Positions 1-8,268 of a DNA stretch of 17,145 nucleotides are shown here, piece by piece. Numbering within the stretch: the first letter of the stretch is position 1; the number at the start of each line of letters is the position of its first letter. Under the pieces are notes generated by a model. That model had not been told where the DNA came from and did no database searches. It saw nothing but the letters and a program-made list of their open reading frames with translations. Both the position numbers and the translations under genes were made by a program. Source of the DNA: Haliea sp041746975 (lineage in GTDB: Bacteria > Pseudomonadota > Gammaproteobacteria > Pseudomonadales > Halieaceae); contig JBGTGB010000232.1 in the NCBI GenBank assembly GCA_041746975.1, positions 1-17,145 on the forward strand. The letters run 5' to 3'.

Positions 1-894
1 GCCGATCTGCGCCGCGGCGAAGGCCGCCAGCTGCGCCGCCTGCTCCAGGTCCCAGATCTTCCGCTGCTCGGCAGTCGGCTCGCCGAAGACATAGCTGCGG
101 GTGATGTCGGAGATATAGCCGTGCAGCTGGCAGCCGGTGTCGATCAGCACCATATCGCCCTCGTCGAGGGTCTTGGGCTGGGCCACGCCGTGAGGAAAGG
201 CGCTGTCGGGGCCGAACAGGACGATGCAGAAATAGGAGCCCGCCGGGGCGCCGACCTTGCGGTGGGCAGCATCAATGAAAGCACTCACCTCGGTGGTGCT
301 GATGCCGGGACGCAGAATCCGCGCTACTGCCCGGTGTACCTCCAGGGTCATGTCCTTGGCCCGTTGCATCAGGGCCAGCTCGGCGGCGGACTTGTGCATG
401 CGGCAGCCGGAGGTGACCGGCGTGGCGCTGCGGAGCATACATTTCGGGGCCGCCTGGCGCAGGCCGTCGACAATGAAGAAAGGCGCGGATTCGTCTACGC
501 CGACTTCCTCGGCGCCCAGATCTGCCAGCAGCCGGGCGCAGAGATGGTAGGGGCTCTCGTGCTCTTCCCAGCAGTACACCTCGCCGGGCACCCCCAGGAA
601 ACCCAGCAGGGTGCCGAGTTCAAACGCCGGGGCGAGGTAAACCGGTGCGCCCGCTGCTGGCACCAGCGCCCCCACCAGCCGCTCGCTGGCGGACCAGCGG
701 GTGCCGGTAAAATAGTACAGGTTGGTGCCGGCGTTCAGGTAGATTGCATCCAGCCCGTTGGCCCGCATCAGGGTCTGGGCCTGCGCCAGCCTGGCGGCGA
801 ACTCGTCGTCGCCGATCGGGGTGCTGCCGGCGGTCATGTCCTGCAGGTGGGCCTGTTCTGTAGCGGCGTCGGAGCCGCCTATGCCTTGGGTCAT
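1..894 (-). CDS. M24 family metallopeptidase (Xaa-Pro peptidase-like), C-terminus off the left edge
   Basis: The 298 visible codons give a creatinase/prolidase-type protein: a creatinase N-like domain (about residues 35-165) and the start of the pita-bread M24 catalytic domain (from about 170). Visible active-site elements are FPHGVAQP (His235) and the first two metal ligands, Asp252 in IDTG and Asp263 in SDITRSY. The last three ligands (His, Glu, Glu) would lie beyond the window. The family cleaves Xaa-Pro bonds or related amides in the cytoplasm with two divalent metals; no signal peptide is visible. The ATG at 894 is preceded by GAGGAC about 6 bases upstream, which supports this start. It is divergent from the HxlR regulator at 1001. 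Family members range from aminopeptidase P and prolidase to creatinase and ectoine hydrolase, so the substrate is open. Confidence 0.9.
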   Translation of the reverse strand, partial: MTQGIGGSDAATEQAHLQDMTAGSTPIGDDEFAARLAQAQTLMRANGLDAIYLNAGTNLYYFTGTRWSASERLVGALVPAAGAPVYLAPAFELGTLLGFLGVPGEVYCWEEHESPYHLCARLLADLGAEEVGVDESAPFFIVDGLRQAAPKCMLRSATPVTSGCRMHKSAAELALMQRAKDMTLEVHRAVARILRPGISTTEVSAFIDAAHRKVGAPAGSYFCIVLFGPDSAFPHGVAQPKTLDEGDMVLIDTGCQLHGYISDITRSYVFGEPTAEQRKIWDLEQAAQLAAFAAAQIG

Positions 895-1000
895 GGGAGT
901 CCTCATTGGCGTTGGGATGGCGGTCGGCTATTCTGACTGCCGGGGTGGTTGCATGGTATTAGCGAGATGATAACTGCAGAGGCTGCAGGGGGAAAGCGAG
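895..1000. promoter_or_regulatory. Divergent intergenic region between peptidase and hxlR-type gene
   Basis: This 106-base gap must carry promoters for both directions. On the plus strand a TTGCAT (949-954) is followed by an A/T-rich GATGATAACT stretch (966-975), but the hexamer spacing is not ideal. On the minus strand the best -10-like match is CAGAAT, in the rc of 931-938. Neither promoter is strong by eye. The 3' part holds a CTGCAG-AGG-CTGCAG element, listed separately. Confidence 0.4.
974..988. repeat. CTGCAG-N3-CTGCAG symmetric element before the HxlR gene
   Basis: Two copies of the palindromic hexamer CTGCAG are separated by AGG, so the 15-base element reads as both a direct and an inverted repeat. 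It lies 12 bases before the ATG of the HxlR-type regulator, overlapping the probable 5' leader. HxlR proteins are dimers that bind short symmetric sites and often autoregulate, so this is a candidate operator. PstI-type hexamers also arise by chance in GC-rich DNA. Confidence 0.3.
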
Positions 1001-1534
1001 ATGCGTTGGACAGATATTGATCAGCAGTTGTGCTCGGTGGCGCGCGCGCTATCGGTGGTGGGGGAGCGCTGGACCCTGTTGATCCTGCGGGACGCGTTCC
1101 TGGGCACCCGCCGTTTCGAGCAATTCCAGCACAACCTGGGGATCACCCGTCATCGCCTGTCCGAGCGCCTGGGCAAGCTGGTGGAGCAGGGCGTGCTGGT
1201 CAAGGTGCCCTACTGCGAGCGCCCGCTGCGCCACGAGTACCGGCTGACGCGCAAGGGGCTGGGATTGTATCCCGTGCTGATGAGCCTGGCGCGCTGGGGT
1301 GACGACTGGATGGCCGGTGACGACGGCGTGCCCCTGGAGTATGTGCACCGCGGCTGCGGCAAGGCGACGCGGCCGGTGCTGGCCTGCAGCGAGTGCGGCG
1401 AACCCTTGCGCCCGGAGGGGGTTACTTCGCAGCCTGGGCCGCCGCTCCAGGCTTTGGCCCAGGAGCTGGGTCGGCAGGGGGAGAAGGGCCTTTCCATACC
1501 GGCCCTGATCGGCCGCTCCCGGCCCTTGGAATAG
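1001..1534 (+). CDS. HxlR-family winged-helix transcriptional regulator
   Basis: The 177-residue protein has the HxlR signature: a conserved Cys11, then GERWTLLILRDAFLGTRRF (residues 21-39), ITRHRLSERLGKLVEQGVL and the wing YCERPLRHEYRLTRKG (71-86). About 60 residues follow the winged helix, longer than minimal HxlR proteins. They contain His116-x2-Cys119 and Cys129-x2-Cys132, which resemble a small zinc-ribbon or redox centre. HxlR proteins are dimeric DNA-binding repressors or activators, several of which sense electrophiles or oxidants through the N-terminal Cys. The ATG at 1001 has a purine-rich GGGGGAAAG about 5 bases upstream. The gene is divergent from the M24 peptidase and 113 bases ahead of a TonB-dependent receptor, its likeliest targets. 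The effector is unknown. Confidence 0.93.
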   Translation: MRWTDIDQQLCSVARALSVVGERWTLLILRDAFLGTRRFEQFQHNLGITRHRLSERLGKLVEQGVLVKVPYCERPLRHEYRLTRKGLGLYPVLMSLARWGDDWMAGDDGVPLEYVHRGCGKATRPVLACSECGEPLRPEGVTSQPGPPLQALAQELGRQGEKGLSIPALIGRSRPLE

Positions 1535-1582
1535 GCTGTCCTCGGTCGTAAATTTGTATGAAAAAGTAACAGTCAGAGGAAC

Positions 1583-1610
1583 TTCAACTTTGCGTGCGAG
1601 CGGGTAGACT
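1583..1610 (+). promoter_or_regulatory. Possible sigma70 promoter for the TonB-dependent receptor
   Basis: TTCAAC (1583-1588) and TAGACT (1605-1610) are 16 bases apart, matching the consensus hexamers at 3 and 4 of 6 positions. They lie 38 bases before the chosen start at 1648. I saw no Fur-box-like site in 1535-1647, unlike the second receptor gene, which argues against simple iron control of this one. The call is weak. Confidence 0.25.
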
Positions 1611-1647
1611 GCGTGGATTACAACAATAACCCATGAGGGAACCCGCA

Positions 1648-3999
1648 ATGACCCAGTTCAGAAAAACCATTATCGCCGCGGCAGTCGTTGCCCTGGTGCC
1701 GTCAATCTCCTATGCCCAGTTGGAAGAAGTGCTAGTCACCGCGACCAAGCGCGAGGCATCGGCCCAGGACCTGCCCTTCTCTATTAATGCCCAGTCCGAG
1801 GCGGACATCCGCCGCACGGGCGCTACCAACCTGGAAGAGCTGTCGCGCAACGTCGCCGGTCTCGCCATCCAGAACCTGGGCCCCGGCCAGAGCCAGGTCT
1901 CCATCCGCGGCGTTTCCGCCGGCCAGGTGGTGCGCGACCAGCCCGGGGTCAAGGAGCAGGTGGGCGTATACCTGGATGAAACAGTGATCTCCCTGTCGCT
2001 GTTTACCCCTGACCTCGACCTCTACGACCTGAACCGGGTCGAGACCCTGCGCGGGCCCCAGGGCACCCTGTTTGGGTCTGGCTCGGTGGGCGGCACGATT
2101 CGCTTCATTACCAACCAGCCGGATTTCGAGGAATTCAGCGGCTCGGTGGAAGCCAACCTGAACACGATTACAGACGGCGACATGGGCGGCCACCTCAAGG
2201 GCATGGTGAATATCCCCCTGAACGACAGGGCGGCGCTGCGCATTGTTGGCTATGGCACGGAGTACGGCGGCTGGATAGATGCCCTGCGCGAAGACGGCCG
2301 CTTCAAGGAAGACGTCAACAGCGGTGGCCGCTACGGCGGCCGCATTACCCTGGCCCTGCAGCCTACGGACAATCTCACCATTACCCCGCGGATCGTGTTC
2401 CAGAGTATCGAGACCGACGGCTTCAACCGCGAGGAAGTCTACAACCTGTTCGCCAACCCCTTCACTACTACCCGCCCGCCAGTGCGACTGGGTGAACGCC
2501 AGCAGTTCCTGCGCCTGGAGGAAGCTTTTGAAGACGACACCATGATCGCCGACCTGGTGGTGAACTGGAGTCTGGACACCGTCGATGTGACCTACGCCGG
2601 CAGCTACGTGGACCGGGAAATCCTTGCCAGCCGCGACGCCAGCGCCCTGACAGGCTCGGTATCGGTAGACCTGGGCTATCCCGAATTCGCGGTGCTCATC
2701 CCTTCGAATCTGCGCGACACCACGGATCTGCAGCAGACCACCCATGAATTGCGCCTGGCATCCAATGTCGACGGCCCGCTGAACTGGGTGGTCGGTGGCT
2801 TTTTCTCCGACGTCGAGCGCGAGTATGCCCAGCGCCTGCCCACACCGGGCTACGACGCCGTCACCGATGCCGTCCTCGGAGCGGGTGTCTCCGCCGCGGT
2901 AAGCAATGGCTATGGCCCGGATTCTCCCTACAATTCAGACCTGCCCTATGATATCGAGCAGATAGCGGTCTTCGGCGAGCTGACCTATGACGTCACCGAA
3001 CGGCTCAGTGTGACTCTGGGCGGCCGCTACTACGACTTCGAGGAAGAACGCCGCTTCACCACCGGGGGCCTTTTCTCCAACGGCGACGACCAGGTGGATT
3101 CCACCTCCTCGGACGGCTTCAACCCGCGCCTGCTGGTCAGCTACGATGTCAGCGACGACATGACCATCAACGCCCAGGCGTCCCAGGGCTTCCGCCTCGG
3201 GGGGGTGAATGATCCGTTGAACGTGCCCCTCTGCGATGACGGCGACCTCGATACCTTTGGTGCCTTCCAGGCCTACGACGACGAAACCCTGTGGAACTAC
3301 GAACTGGGCTTCAAGAGCGAGTTCGACAAGGTGCGCTTCAACGCCGCGGTGTTCTACACCGACATCGAAGACCTGCAGGTCACCCTGGACGCCGGCTCCT
3401 GCTCCTCGCGGATCAGCTTCAACGTCCCCGAGGCCCACACCCTGGGTGTGGAGTGGGAATTGACCGCCTACCCCATGGAGTTGCTGATGCTGACCTTCTC
3501 CGGCAGCCTGCTGGAGGCGGAGTTCGATTCCACCGTTACCGACAGCAACGGCAATGTGTTGGGAGGGGTTGAGAAGGGCAACCGGCTGGCGTCAGTGCCG
3601 GAGTTCCAGATGGCGGCCTCAGCCACCTACACCTTCCCGGTCAATGCCTTTGGTTCCAACGAAATGTATGTGTCGGCGATGTTCCAGCACGTGGGCGAGC
3701 GGTATACCCAGCCCAGTGACCAGGTGCCCGGTCGCGGCAGATTCGTCTCCGGCCTGCCGTTCGGAGGTGCTACCGGTGCGGAAGCGACCACGGTGGATCT
3801 GGAACTGGATGCCTACGAGCAGCTGAACCTGAGCGCGGGCATCGTCTGGGACACCTTCGAGACGGTGTTCTACGTGAATAACGTCACCGACGAAAACGCC
3901 CAGCTGTCCTTCGACCGCGAGCGTGGTGGCCGGGCCAGGCTGGCCTTCCGCAACAACCAGCCGCGGACCATCGGCGTCACCATGCGCAAGTTCTTCTAG
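1648..3999 (+). CDS. TonB-dependent outer-membrane receptor, substrate unknown
   Basis: The 783-residue protein starts with a signal peptide (MTQFRK, hydrophobic core, cleavage after SYA at residue 23), followed at once by a TonB box-like EEVLVTA (26-32). Then come the plug domain (NLEELSRNVAGLAI, VSIRGVS, RVETLRGPQGTLFGSGSVGG) and a long beta-barrel ending in MRKFF with the terminal Phe expected for BamA recognition. Such receptors import siderophores, vitamins, glycans or lipids with TonB energy. An in-frame ATG exists at 1633, but the GAGGGA at 1635-1640 is a good ribosome binding site for the ATG at 1648, which also gives a normal signal peptide. No siderophore gene is nearby. Its stop codon overlaps that of the convergent gcvP. 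Confidence 0.93.
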   Translation: MTQFRKTIIAAAVVALVPSISYAQLEEVLVTATKREASAQDLPFSINAQSEADIRRTGATNLEELSRNVAGLAIQNLGPGQSQVSIRGVSAGQVVRDQPGVKEQVGVYLDETVISLSLFTPDLDLYDLNRVETLRGPQGTLFGSGSVGGTIRFITNQPDFEEFSGSVEANLNTITDGDMGGHLKGMVNIPLNDRAALRIVGYGTEYGGWIDALREDGRFKEDVNSGGRYGGRITLALQPTDNLTITPRIVFQSIETDGFNREEVYNLFANPFTTTRPPVRLGERQQFLRLEEAFEDDTMIADLVVNWSLDTVDVTYAGSYVDREILASRDASALTGSVSVDLGYPEFAVLIPSNLRDTTDLQQTTHELRLASNVDGPLNWVVGGFFSDVEREYAQRLPTPGYDAVTDAVLGAGVSAAVSNGYGPDSPYNSDLPYDIEQIAVFGELTYDVTERLSVTLGGRYYDFEEERRFTTGGLFSNGDDQVDSTSSDGFNPRLLVSYDVSDDMTINAQASQGFRLGGVNDPLNVPLCDDGDLDTFGAFQAYDDETLWNYELGFKSEFDKVRFNAAVFYTDIEDLQVTLDAGSCSSRISFNVPEAHTLGVEWELTAYPMELLMLTFSGSLLEAEFDSTVTDSNGNVLGGVEKGNRLASVPEFQMAASATYTFPVNAFGSNEMYVSAMFQHVGERYTQPSDQVPGRGRFVSGLPFGGATGAEATTVDLELDAYEQLNLSAGIVWDTFETVFYVNNVTDENAQLSFDRERGGRARLAFRNNQPRTIGVTMRKFF

Positions 4000-6884
4000 A
4001 GCGCGGGTTCGCGATAGCTGTCGATCGAGGGGCAGGAACAGACCAGGTTCCTGTCCCCGAACACGTTGTCGACCCGGTTCACCGGCGGCCAGTACTTGCT
4101 GCGCCGTAACGATGCGACCGGGAAGGCAGCCTGCTCCCGGCTATAGCCGTGCTCCCACTGCTCCGCGGTAACATCCAGCAGGGTATGGGGTGCGTTGCGC
4201 AGGGGATTGTCCTCGGCGTCCAGACGGCCTTCCTGCACTGCGCGGATTTCCTCGCGGATGGTGATCATCGCATCGCAGAAGCGATCCAGCTCTGCCAGTG
4301 ATTCCGACTCGGTGGGCTCTATCATCAGCGTGCCCGCCACCGGGAACGACATGGTCGGGGCGTGAAAGCCGAAGTCCACCAGGCGCTTGGCGATATCTTC
4401 CTCACTGATGCCACTGGCTTCCTTCAGCGGCCGGATGTCGACGATACATTCATGGGCCACGGTGCCGTTGCGGCCGGTATACAGCACCGGGTAGTGGTCC
4501 TTCAGGCGGTGGGCAATGTAGTTGGCGCTGAGGATAGCGACCCGGGTCGCCTGGGTCAGGCCCTCGGCCCCCATCAGGGCGATATAGGCCCAGGAAATGG
4601 GCAGGATGGAGGCGCTGCCCCAGGGCGCGGCGGAGACCACGTCATTAGTCTCCGCCACCCCCGGCACCGGTACCACCGGGTGCGAGGGCAGGAAGGGCTG
4701 CAGGTGCGCGCCGACGCCGATCGGGCCCATGCCCGGACCGCCGCCACCGTGAGGAATACAGAAGGTTTTGTGCAGGTTCAGGTGGGACACATCAGCGCCG
4801 AACTTACCGGGTGAGGCCAGCCCCACCAGGGCATTGAGGTTGGCGCCGTCCACGTATACCTGCCCCCCGTGGCGGTGCACGATGTCGCAGACATCCACCA
4901 CGGTTTCCTCGAACACGCCGTGGGTGGAGGGATAGGTGATCATGATCGCGGCCAGCTCGCCGCTGTGCTTGCCGGCCTTGGCCTCCAGATCCACCAGGTC
5001 CACATTGCCCTGGCTGTCGCATTCCACGATGACCACACGCATACCGGCCAGCGCCGCGCTGGCCGGATTGGTGCCGTGGGCGGAGGAGGGGATCAGGCAG
5101 ATGTCGCGCTGCTCATCGCCGCGGCTTTCGTGAAAGCGGCGGATCGCCAGCAGGCCGGCGTATTCACCCTGGGAACCGGCATTGGGCTGCAGGGAGATGG
5201 CGTCGTAGCCAGTGCATTCCCTGAGCATGTGTTCCAGCTCTGCCAGCAGCTGCTGGTAGCCTGCGGTCTGCTCTGCCGGTGCGAAGGGATGCATGCCCGC
5301 AAACTCGGGCCAGGTAATTGCCAGCATCTCGCTGGTGGCGTTGAGCTTCATGGTGCAGCTGCCCAGCGGGATCATGGCGCGGTTGAGGGCGATGTCCCGG
5401 TCCTCCAGCCGGCGCATGTAGCGCAGCATTTCGGTCTCGGAATGGTATTCACTGAACAGCGGGTGCTGCAGGTAGTCGACTTCGCGCTGCAGGGCAGCGG
5501 GAATACCTGCGAGGGCGTCGTCCCGCTCGCGGCAGCTGGCTATTGGCGCGTTGCCGGTGATCACCGTCAGCAGCTGATCCACATCTTCCGCGGTCGTGGT
5601 TTCGTCCAGGGCAATACCAAGCTGCGCTGTGCCGATGATGCGCAGGTTCATACCTGCCGCCAGCGCGCGATCGATAATGGCCCCCTGTTCCCCGCCGACA
5701 TCCAGAGTCAGGGTATCGAAGAAGTGTTCGTTCAACGGCCGGATTCCCGCCACCCCCAGCCCCGCGGCCAGCAGCCCGGTCAAGCGCTGCACGCGCTCAG
5801 CGATACGGCGCAGACCGCCCGGGCCGTGGTACATGGCGTAGAAGGCCGCCATGATGGAGAGCAGGGCCTGGGCGGTGCAAATATTGCTGGTGGCCTTCTC
5901 CCGGCGGATATGCTGCTCCCGGGTCTGCATCGCCATGCGCAGGGCCTCGTTGCCGTGGCGGTCGATGGAGACACCGATGATACGCCCCGGGGTAGAGCGC
6001 TTGTAGGCGTCGCGGGTGGCGAAGAAGGCGGCGTGCGGGCCGCCAAAACCCATTGGCACGCCAAAGCGCTGGGAATTGCCAACCACCACGTCGGCACCCT
6101 GGGCGCCGGGTGATTGCAGCAGCAGCAGTGACAGGATGTCCGCGGCCACAGTGACCAGGGTGCCGGCCTCGTGGGCTCGGGCAATCAGCGGCTGCAGGTC
6201 GCGGACGTGGCCGTAGGTGCCCGGGTACTGTAGCAGCAGGCCGAAGGCCTCGGTACTTCCCACGAGCTGTTCGGGATCGCCCACCACCACCTCAATGTCG
6301 AGTGCTTCCGCGCGGGTGCGCACCACGGCGATGGTCTGGGGGTGGCAGTCCTCGGCGACCAGGAAGCAGCTGCTGCGGTTTTTCTTGTTGACCCGCTGCA
6401 GCAGAGTCATGGCTTCGGCAGCGGCGGTGCCCTCGTCCAGCATGGAGGCATTGGCCAGCTCCATCCCGGTCAGGTCCATGACCACCTGCTGGAAGGTCAG
6501 TAGCGCTTCCAGCCGACCCTGGGAAATCTCCGGCTGGTAGGGTGTATAGGCGGTGTACCAGCCCGGATTTTCCAATACGTTGCGCTGGATGACGGCGGGG
6601 GTATACGTGTCGTGATAGCCGGTGCCAATATAGGATTTCAGCACCTGGTTCTTCCTGGCTATGGCTCGCAGGCGTGCCAGCACCGCCTGTTCGGTCTGCG
6701 CCGGAGCCAGATCCATGGGCCGCTGGTTACGAATGCCCGCCGGGACGGTGGCATCGATCAGGGCGTCCAGGCTGCCGAAACCCAGCGTGCGCGCCATCTC
6801 GGCCTGCTGCTGCGGGGTGGGCCCGATATGGCGGCCAATAAATTCCTGATGATGTTCCAGTTCCGACAGGGAAGGACGCTTCAT
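3996..6884 (-). CDS. gcvP: Glycine dehydrogenase (decarboxylating), P-protein of the glycine cleavage system
   Basis: GcvP is the pyridoxal-phosphate enzyme that decarboxylates glycine and passes the aminomethyl group to lipoyl-GcvH. The protein is the fused single-chain type, 962 residues, close to the usual 950-960. The N-terminal half has YTPYQPEISQGRLEALL and SQRFGVPMGFGGPHAAFF. The C-terminal half has PLGSCTMKLN (Ser509 region) and LNLHKTFCIPHGGGGPGMGP, with the PLP lysine at residue 706. The conserved C-terminal FGDRNLVCSCP is intact. An upstream in-frame ATG lies at 6917, but the ATG at 6884 has CGGAG 5-9 bases upstream and gives the family-typical N-terminus (LSELEHHQEFIGRHIG). No gcvT, gcvH or glycine riboswitch is visible nearby, so the partner proteins must be encoded elsewhere. 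It has its own promoter at 6941-6969. Confidence 0.97.
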   Translation of the reverse strand: MKRPSLSELEHHQEFIGRHIGPTPQQQAEMARTLGFGSLDALIDATVPAGIRNQRPMDLAPAQTEQAVLARLRAIARKNQVLKSYIGTGYHDTYTPAVIQRNVLENPGWYTAYTPYQPEISQGRLEALLTFQQVVMDLTGMELANASMLDEGTAAAEAMTLLQRVNKKNRSSCFLVAEDCHPQTIAVVRTRAEALDIEVVVGDPEQLVGSTEAFGLLLQYPGTYGHVRDLQPLIARAHEAGTLVTVAADILSLLLLQSPGAQGADVVVGNSQRFGVPMGFGGPHAAFFATRDAYKRSTPGRIIGVSIDRHGNEALRMAMQTREQHIRREKATSNICTAQALLSIMAAFYAMYHGPGGLRRIAERVQRLTGLLAAGLGVAGIRPLNEHFFDTLTLDVGGEQGAIIDRALAAGMNLRIIGTAQLGIALDETTTAEDVDQLLTVITGNAPIASCRERDDALAGIPAALQREVDYLQHPLFSEYHSETEMLRYMRRLEDRDIALNRAMIPLGSCTMKLNATSEMLAITWPEFAGMHPFAPAEQTAGYQQLLAELEHMLRECTGYDAISLQPNAGSQGEYAGLLAIRRFHESRGDEQRDICLIPSSAHGTNPASAALAGMRVVIVECDSQGNVDLVDLEAKAGKHSGELAAIMITYPSTHGVFEETVVDVCDIVHRHGGQVYVDGANLNALVGLASPGKFGADVSHLNLHKTFCIPHGGGGPGMGPIGVGAHLQPFLPSHPVVPVPGVAETNDVVSAAPWGSASILPISWAYIALMGAEGLTQATRVAILSANYIAHRLKDHYPVLYTGRNGTVAHECIVDIRPLKEASGISEEDIAKRLVDFGFHAPTMSFPVAGTLMIEPTESESLAELDRFCDAMITIREEIRAVQEGRLDAEDNPLRNAPHTLLDVTAEQWEHGYSREQAAFPVASLRRSKYWPPVNRVDNVFGDRNLVCSCPSIDSYREPAL
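4029..4058. other. Strong hairpin inside the 3' end of gcvP, just past the convergent receptor
   Basis: GGGGCAGGAAC (4029-4039) pairs with GTTCCTG-T-CCCC (4047-4058) through 11 base pairs with one bulged T and a 7-base loop. It starts 30 bases beyond the receptor stop codon and ends 31 bases before the end of gcvP. No T-run follows on either strand, so it is not a canonical intrinsic terminator. It encodes the conserved DRNLVCSCP of GcvP, so protein constraint explains part of the sequence. Confidence 0.45.
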
Positions 6885-6940
6885 GGGTGCTCCGGGGCGA
6901 TGGCTGAGGCTGGGCAAGGGGGGTAAAATCCAAGGCGCAA

Positions 6941-6969
6941 ATTTTAGCAGCCGGACTCCTCAGCGGCAA
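6941..6969 (-). promoter_or_regulatory. Sigma70-type promoter of gcvP
   Basis: On the minus strand, TTGCCG (6969-6964) is followed after exactly 17 bases by TAAAAT (6946-6941), a 5 of 6 match to the -10 consensus. Transcription would start near 6934, leaving a leader of about 50 bases before the ATG at 6884. That is too short for a glycine riboswitch. Confidence 0.6.
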
Positions 6970-6983
6970 TGAACTGTACCCCT

Positions 6984-7001
6984 TGTGACCAGTCTGGCAC
7001 A
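6984..7001. repeat. Imperfect palindrome upstream of the serine hydrolase gene
   Basis: TGTG-A-CCAG-T-CTGGCACA forms two 8-base arms with one extra A, centred about 48 bases before the ATG at 7042. It looks like a dimer-protein binding site. No clear promoter for the hydrolase gene was found around it, so its role is open. Confidence 0.25.
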
Positions 7002-7041
7002 CTGCGGCAAGGTCTCTTCCCCCTAAGCATAAGGAATCCTC

Positions 7042-8259
7042 ATGGAACTGGTGACCCCGGACGCATTGGGCCTGGACAGCGGCCAGTTGGGCCGTATTGG
7101 CGAGCACCTGCGACAGCGGTATATCGAGCCCGGCAAGCTGCCCGGCAGCGTCACCCTGGTGGCCCGGCACGGCCAGGTCTGCCTGCTGGACGTCGCCGGA
7201 CAACGCGACCTTGAGCGCGGTACGCCAATGAGCGCGGATACCATATTCCGCATCTATTCCATGAGCAAACCGATTACCTCGATCGCGATGATGACCCTGT
7301 TCGAGCGCGGTCTTTTTGCCCTCGATGACCCGGTACACCGCTTTATCCCGTCCTGGCGTCAGCTGGCGGTACGCAAGGCCGGTGCCTTCCCGCTGTTTGC
7401 AACCGTGCCCTGCGCGCGGTCCATGACCATCCGCGATCTGCTTCGGCACACTTCGGGGCTGACCTACGATTTTCTCCGCGAGAGCAACATCGATTACGCC
7501 TACCGCAAGTTGCAGGTGGGTAACCCCCTGCCGGGTTATACCCTGCAGGCCATGATCGACCAGCTGGCGCAGTTGCCGCTGGAGTTCTCCCCGGGCACCC
7601 ACTGGAACTATTCCCTGGGGACGGATGTCGTGGGGCACCTGATCGAGGTGATCAGCGGCCAGTCCCTGCCGGACTATCTGCAGCAGACGCTGTTCGAGCC
7701 TTTGGGCATGGTGGACACCGCCTTCAACATCGACCCGGATAAAGTGGAACGGCTCGCCTCCTGCTACGAACGTGACGTCGCCAAGAACCTGGTCCTCAAT
7801 GACGATGGCCAGGACAGCCATTTCCGCGACCGGGTGTTCTGGTCCGGTGGCGGCGGCCTGCTGTCCACGGTGCCCGACTACTACCGCTTCTGCCAGATGT
7901 TACTCGGCAGTGGCAGCCTGGACGGCGAACGGATAATCGGCTCGCGCACATTGGAGTACATGACTGCGAATCATCTGCCCGGGGGCGTGGACCTGTCGGC
8001 CATCGCCATGGGCAGCTTCAGCGAGACCCAGTACGAGGGGGTCGGCTTTGGACTGGGTTTTGCCAGCAAGATTGACCCGGTGAAGAATGGCAACCCAGCC
8101 TCATACGGAAGCTTCTTCTGGGGCGGTCTCGCCAGTACCCTGTTCTGGGTGGATCCGGCGGAAGAGCTGGTCGTCATCTTCATGACCCAGCTGATGCCTT
8201 CGAGCACCTTCAACCTGCGCGGTCAGCTGGAGGCGCTGGTGTACGCGGCGTTGGACTGA
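7042..8259 (+). CDS. Beta-lactamase-fold serine hydrolase, family VIII esterase-like
   Basis: The 405-residue protein has the serine beta-lactamase/penicillin-binding fold: nucleophile motif S-M-S-K (Ser73, Lys76), a second motif Tyr190-Ser-Leu, and WGG (360-362) where class C beta-lactamases have KTG. SxxK with Tyr and WGG is typical of family VIII carboxylesterases such as EstB, which hydrolyse short-chain esters and sometimes beta-lactam analogues. There is no signal peptide, so it should be cytoplasmic; this argues against a periplasmic beta-lactamase role. The ATG at 7042 follows AAGGA about 6 bases upstream. It is divergent from gcvP and is followed by the Fur-regulated-looking receptor gene. 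The physiological substrate is unknown. Confidence 0.9.
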   Translation: MELVTPDALGLDSGQLGRIGEHLRQRYIEPGKLPGSVTLVARHGQVCLLDVAGQRDLERGTPMSADTIFRIYSMSKPITSIAMMTLFERGLFALDDPVHRFIPSWRQLAVRKAGAFPLFATVPCARSMTIRDLLRHTSGLTYDFLRESNIDYAYRKLQVGNPLPGYTLQAMIDQLAQLPLEFSPGTHWNYSLGTDVVGHLIEVISGQSLPDYLQQTLFEPLGMVDTAFNIDPDKVERLASCYERDVAKNLVLNDDGQDSHFRDRVFWSGGGGLLSTVPDYYRFCQMLLGSGSLDGERIIGSRTLEYMTANHLPGGVDLSAIAMGSFSETQYEGVGFGLGFASKIDPVKNGNPASYGSFFWGGLASTLFWVDPAEELVVIFMTQLMPSSTFNLRGQLEALVYAALD

Positions 8260-8268
8260 GCAGTATTA

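Noticed and set aside
1633..1647. Upstream ATG as the start of the first TonB receptor
   Set aside because: It overlaps the GAGGGA that serves the ATG at 1648 and would put acidic residues ahead of a normal signal peptide.
6111..6130. CAG triplet run inside gcvP as a possible unstable repeat
   Set aside because: It is only about four units and encodes a Leu run in a conserved helix region of GcvP.
6885..6934. Glycine riboswitch ahead of gcvP
   Set aside because: The predicted leader of about 50 bases is too short and no aptamer-like fold is visible.
6984..7001. CRP-like TGTGA ... CACA site
   Set aside because: The half-sites are 8 rather than 6 bases apart and the second half is GCACA instead of TCACA, so it is kept only as an unassigned palindrome.
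6995..7010. Sigma54-like TGGCAC ... GGCA before the serine hydrolase
   Set aside because: The GG and GC elements are 9 rather than 10 bases apart and the TTGC half is poor.
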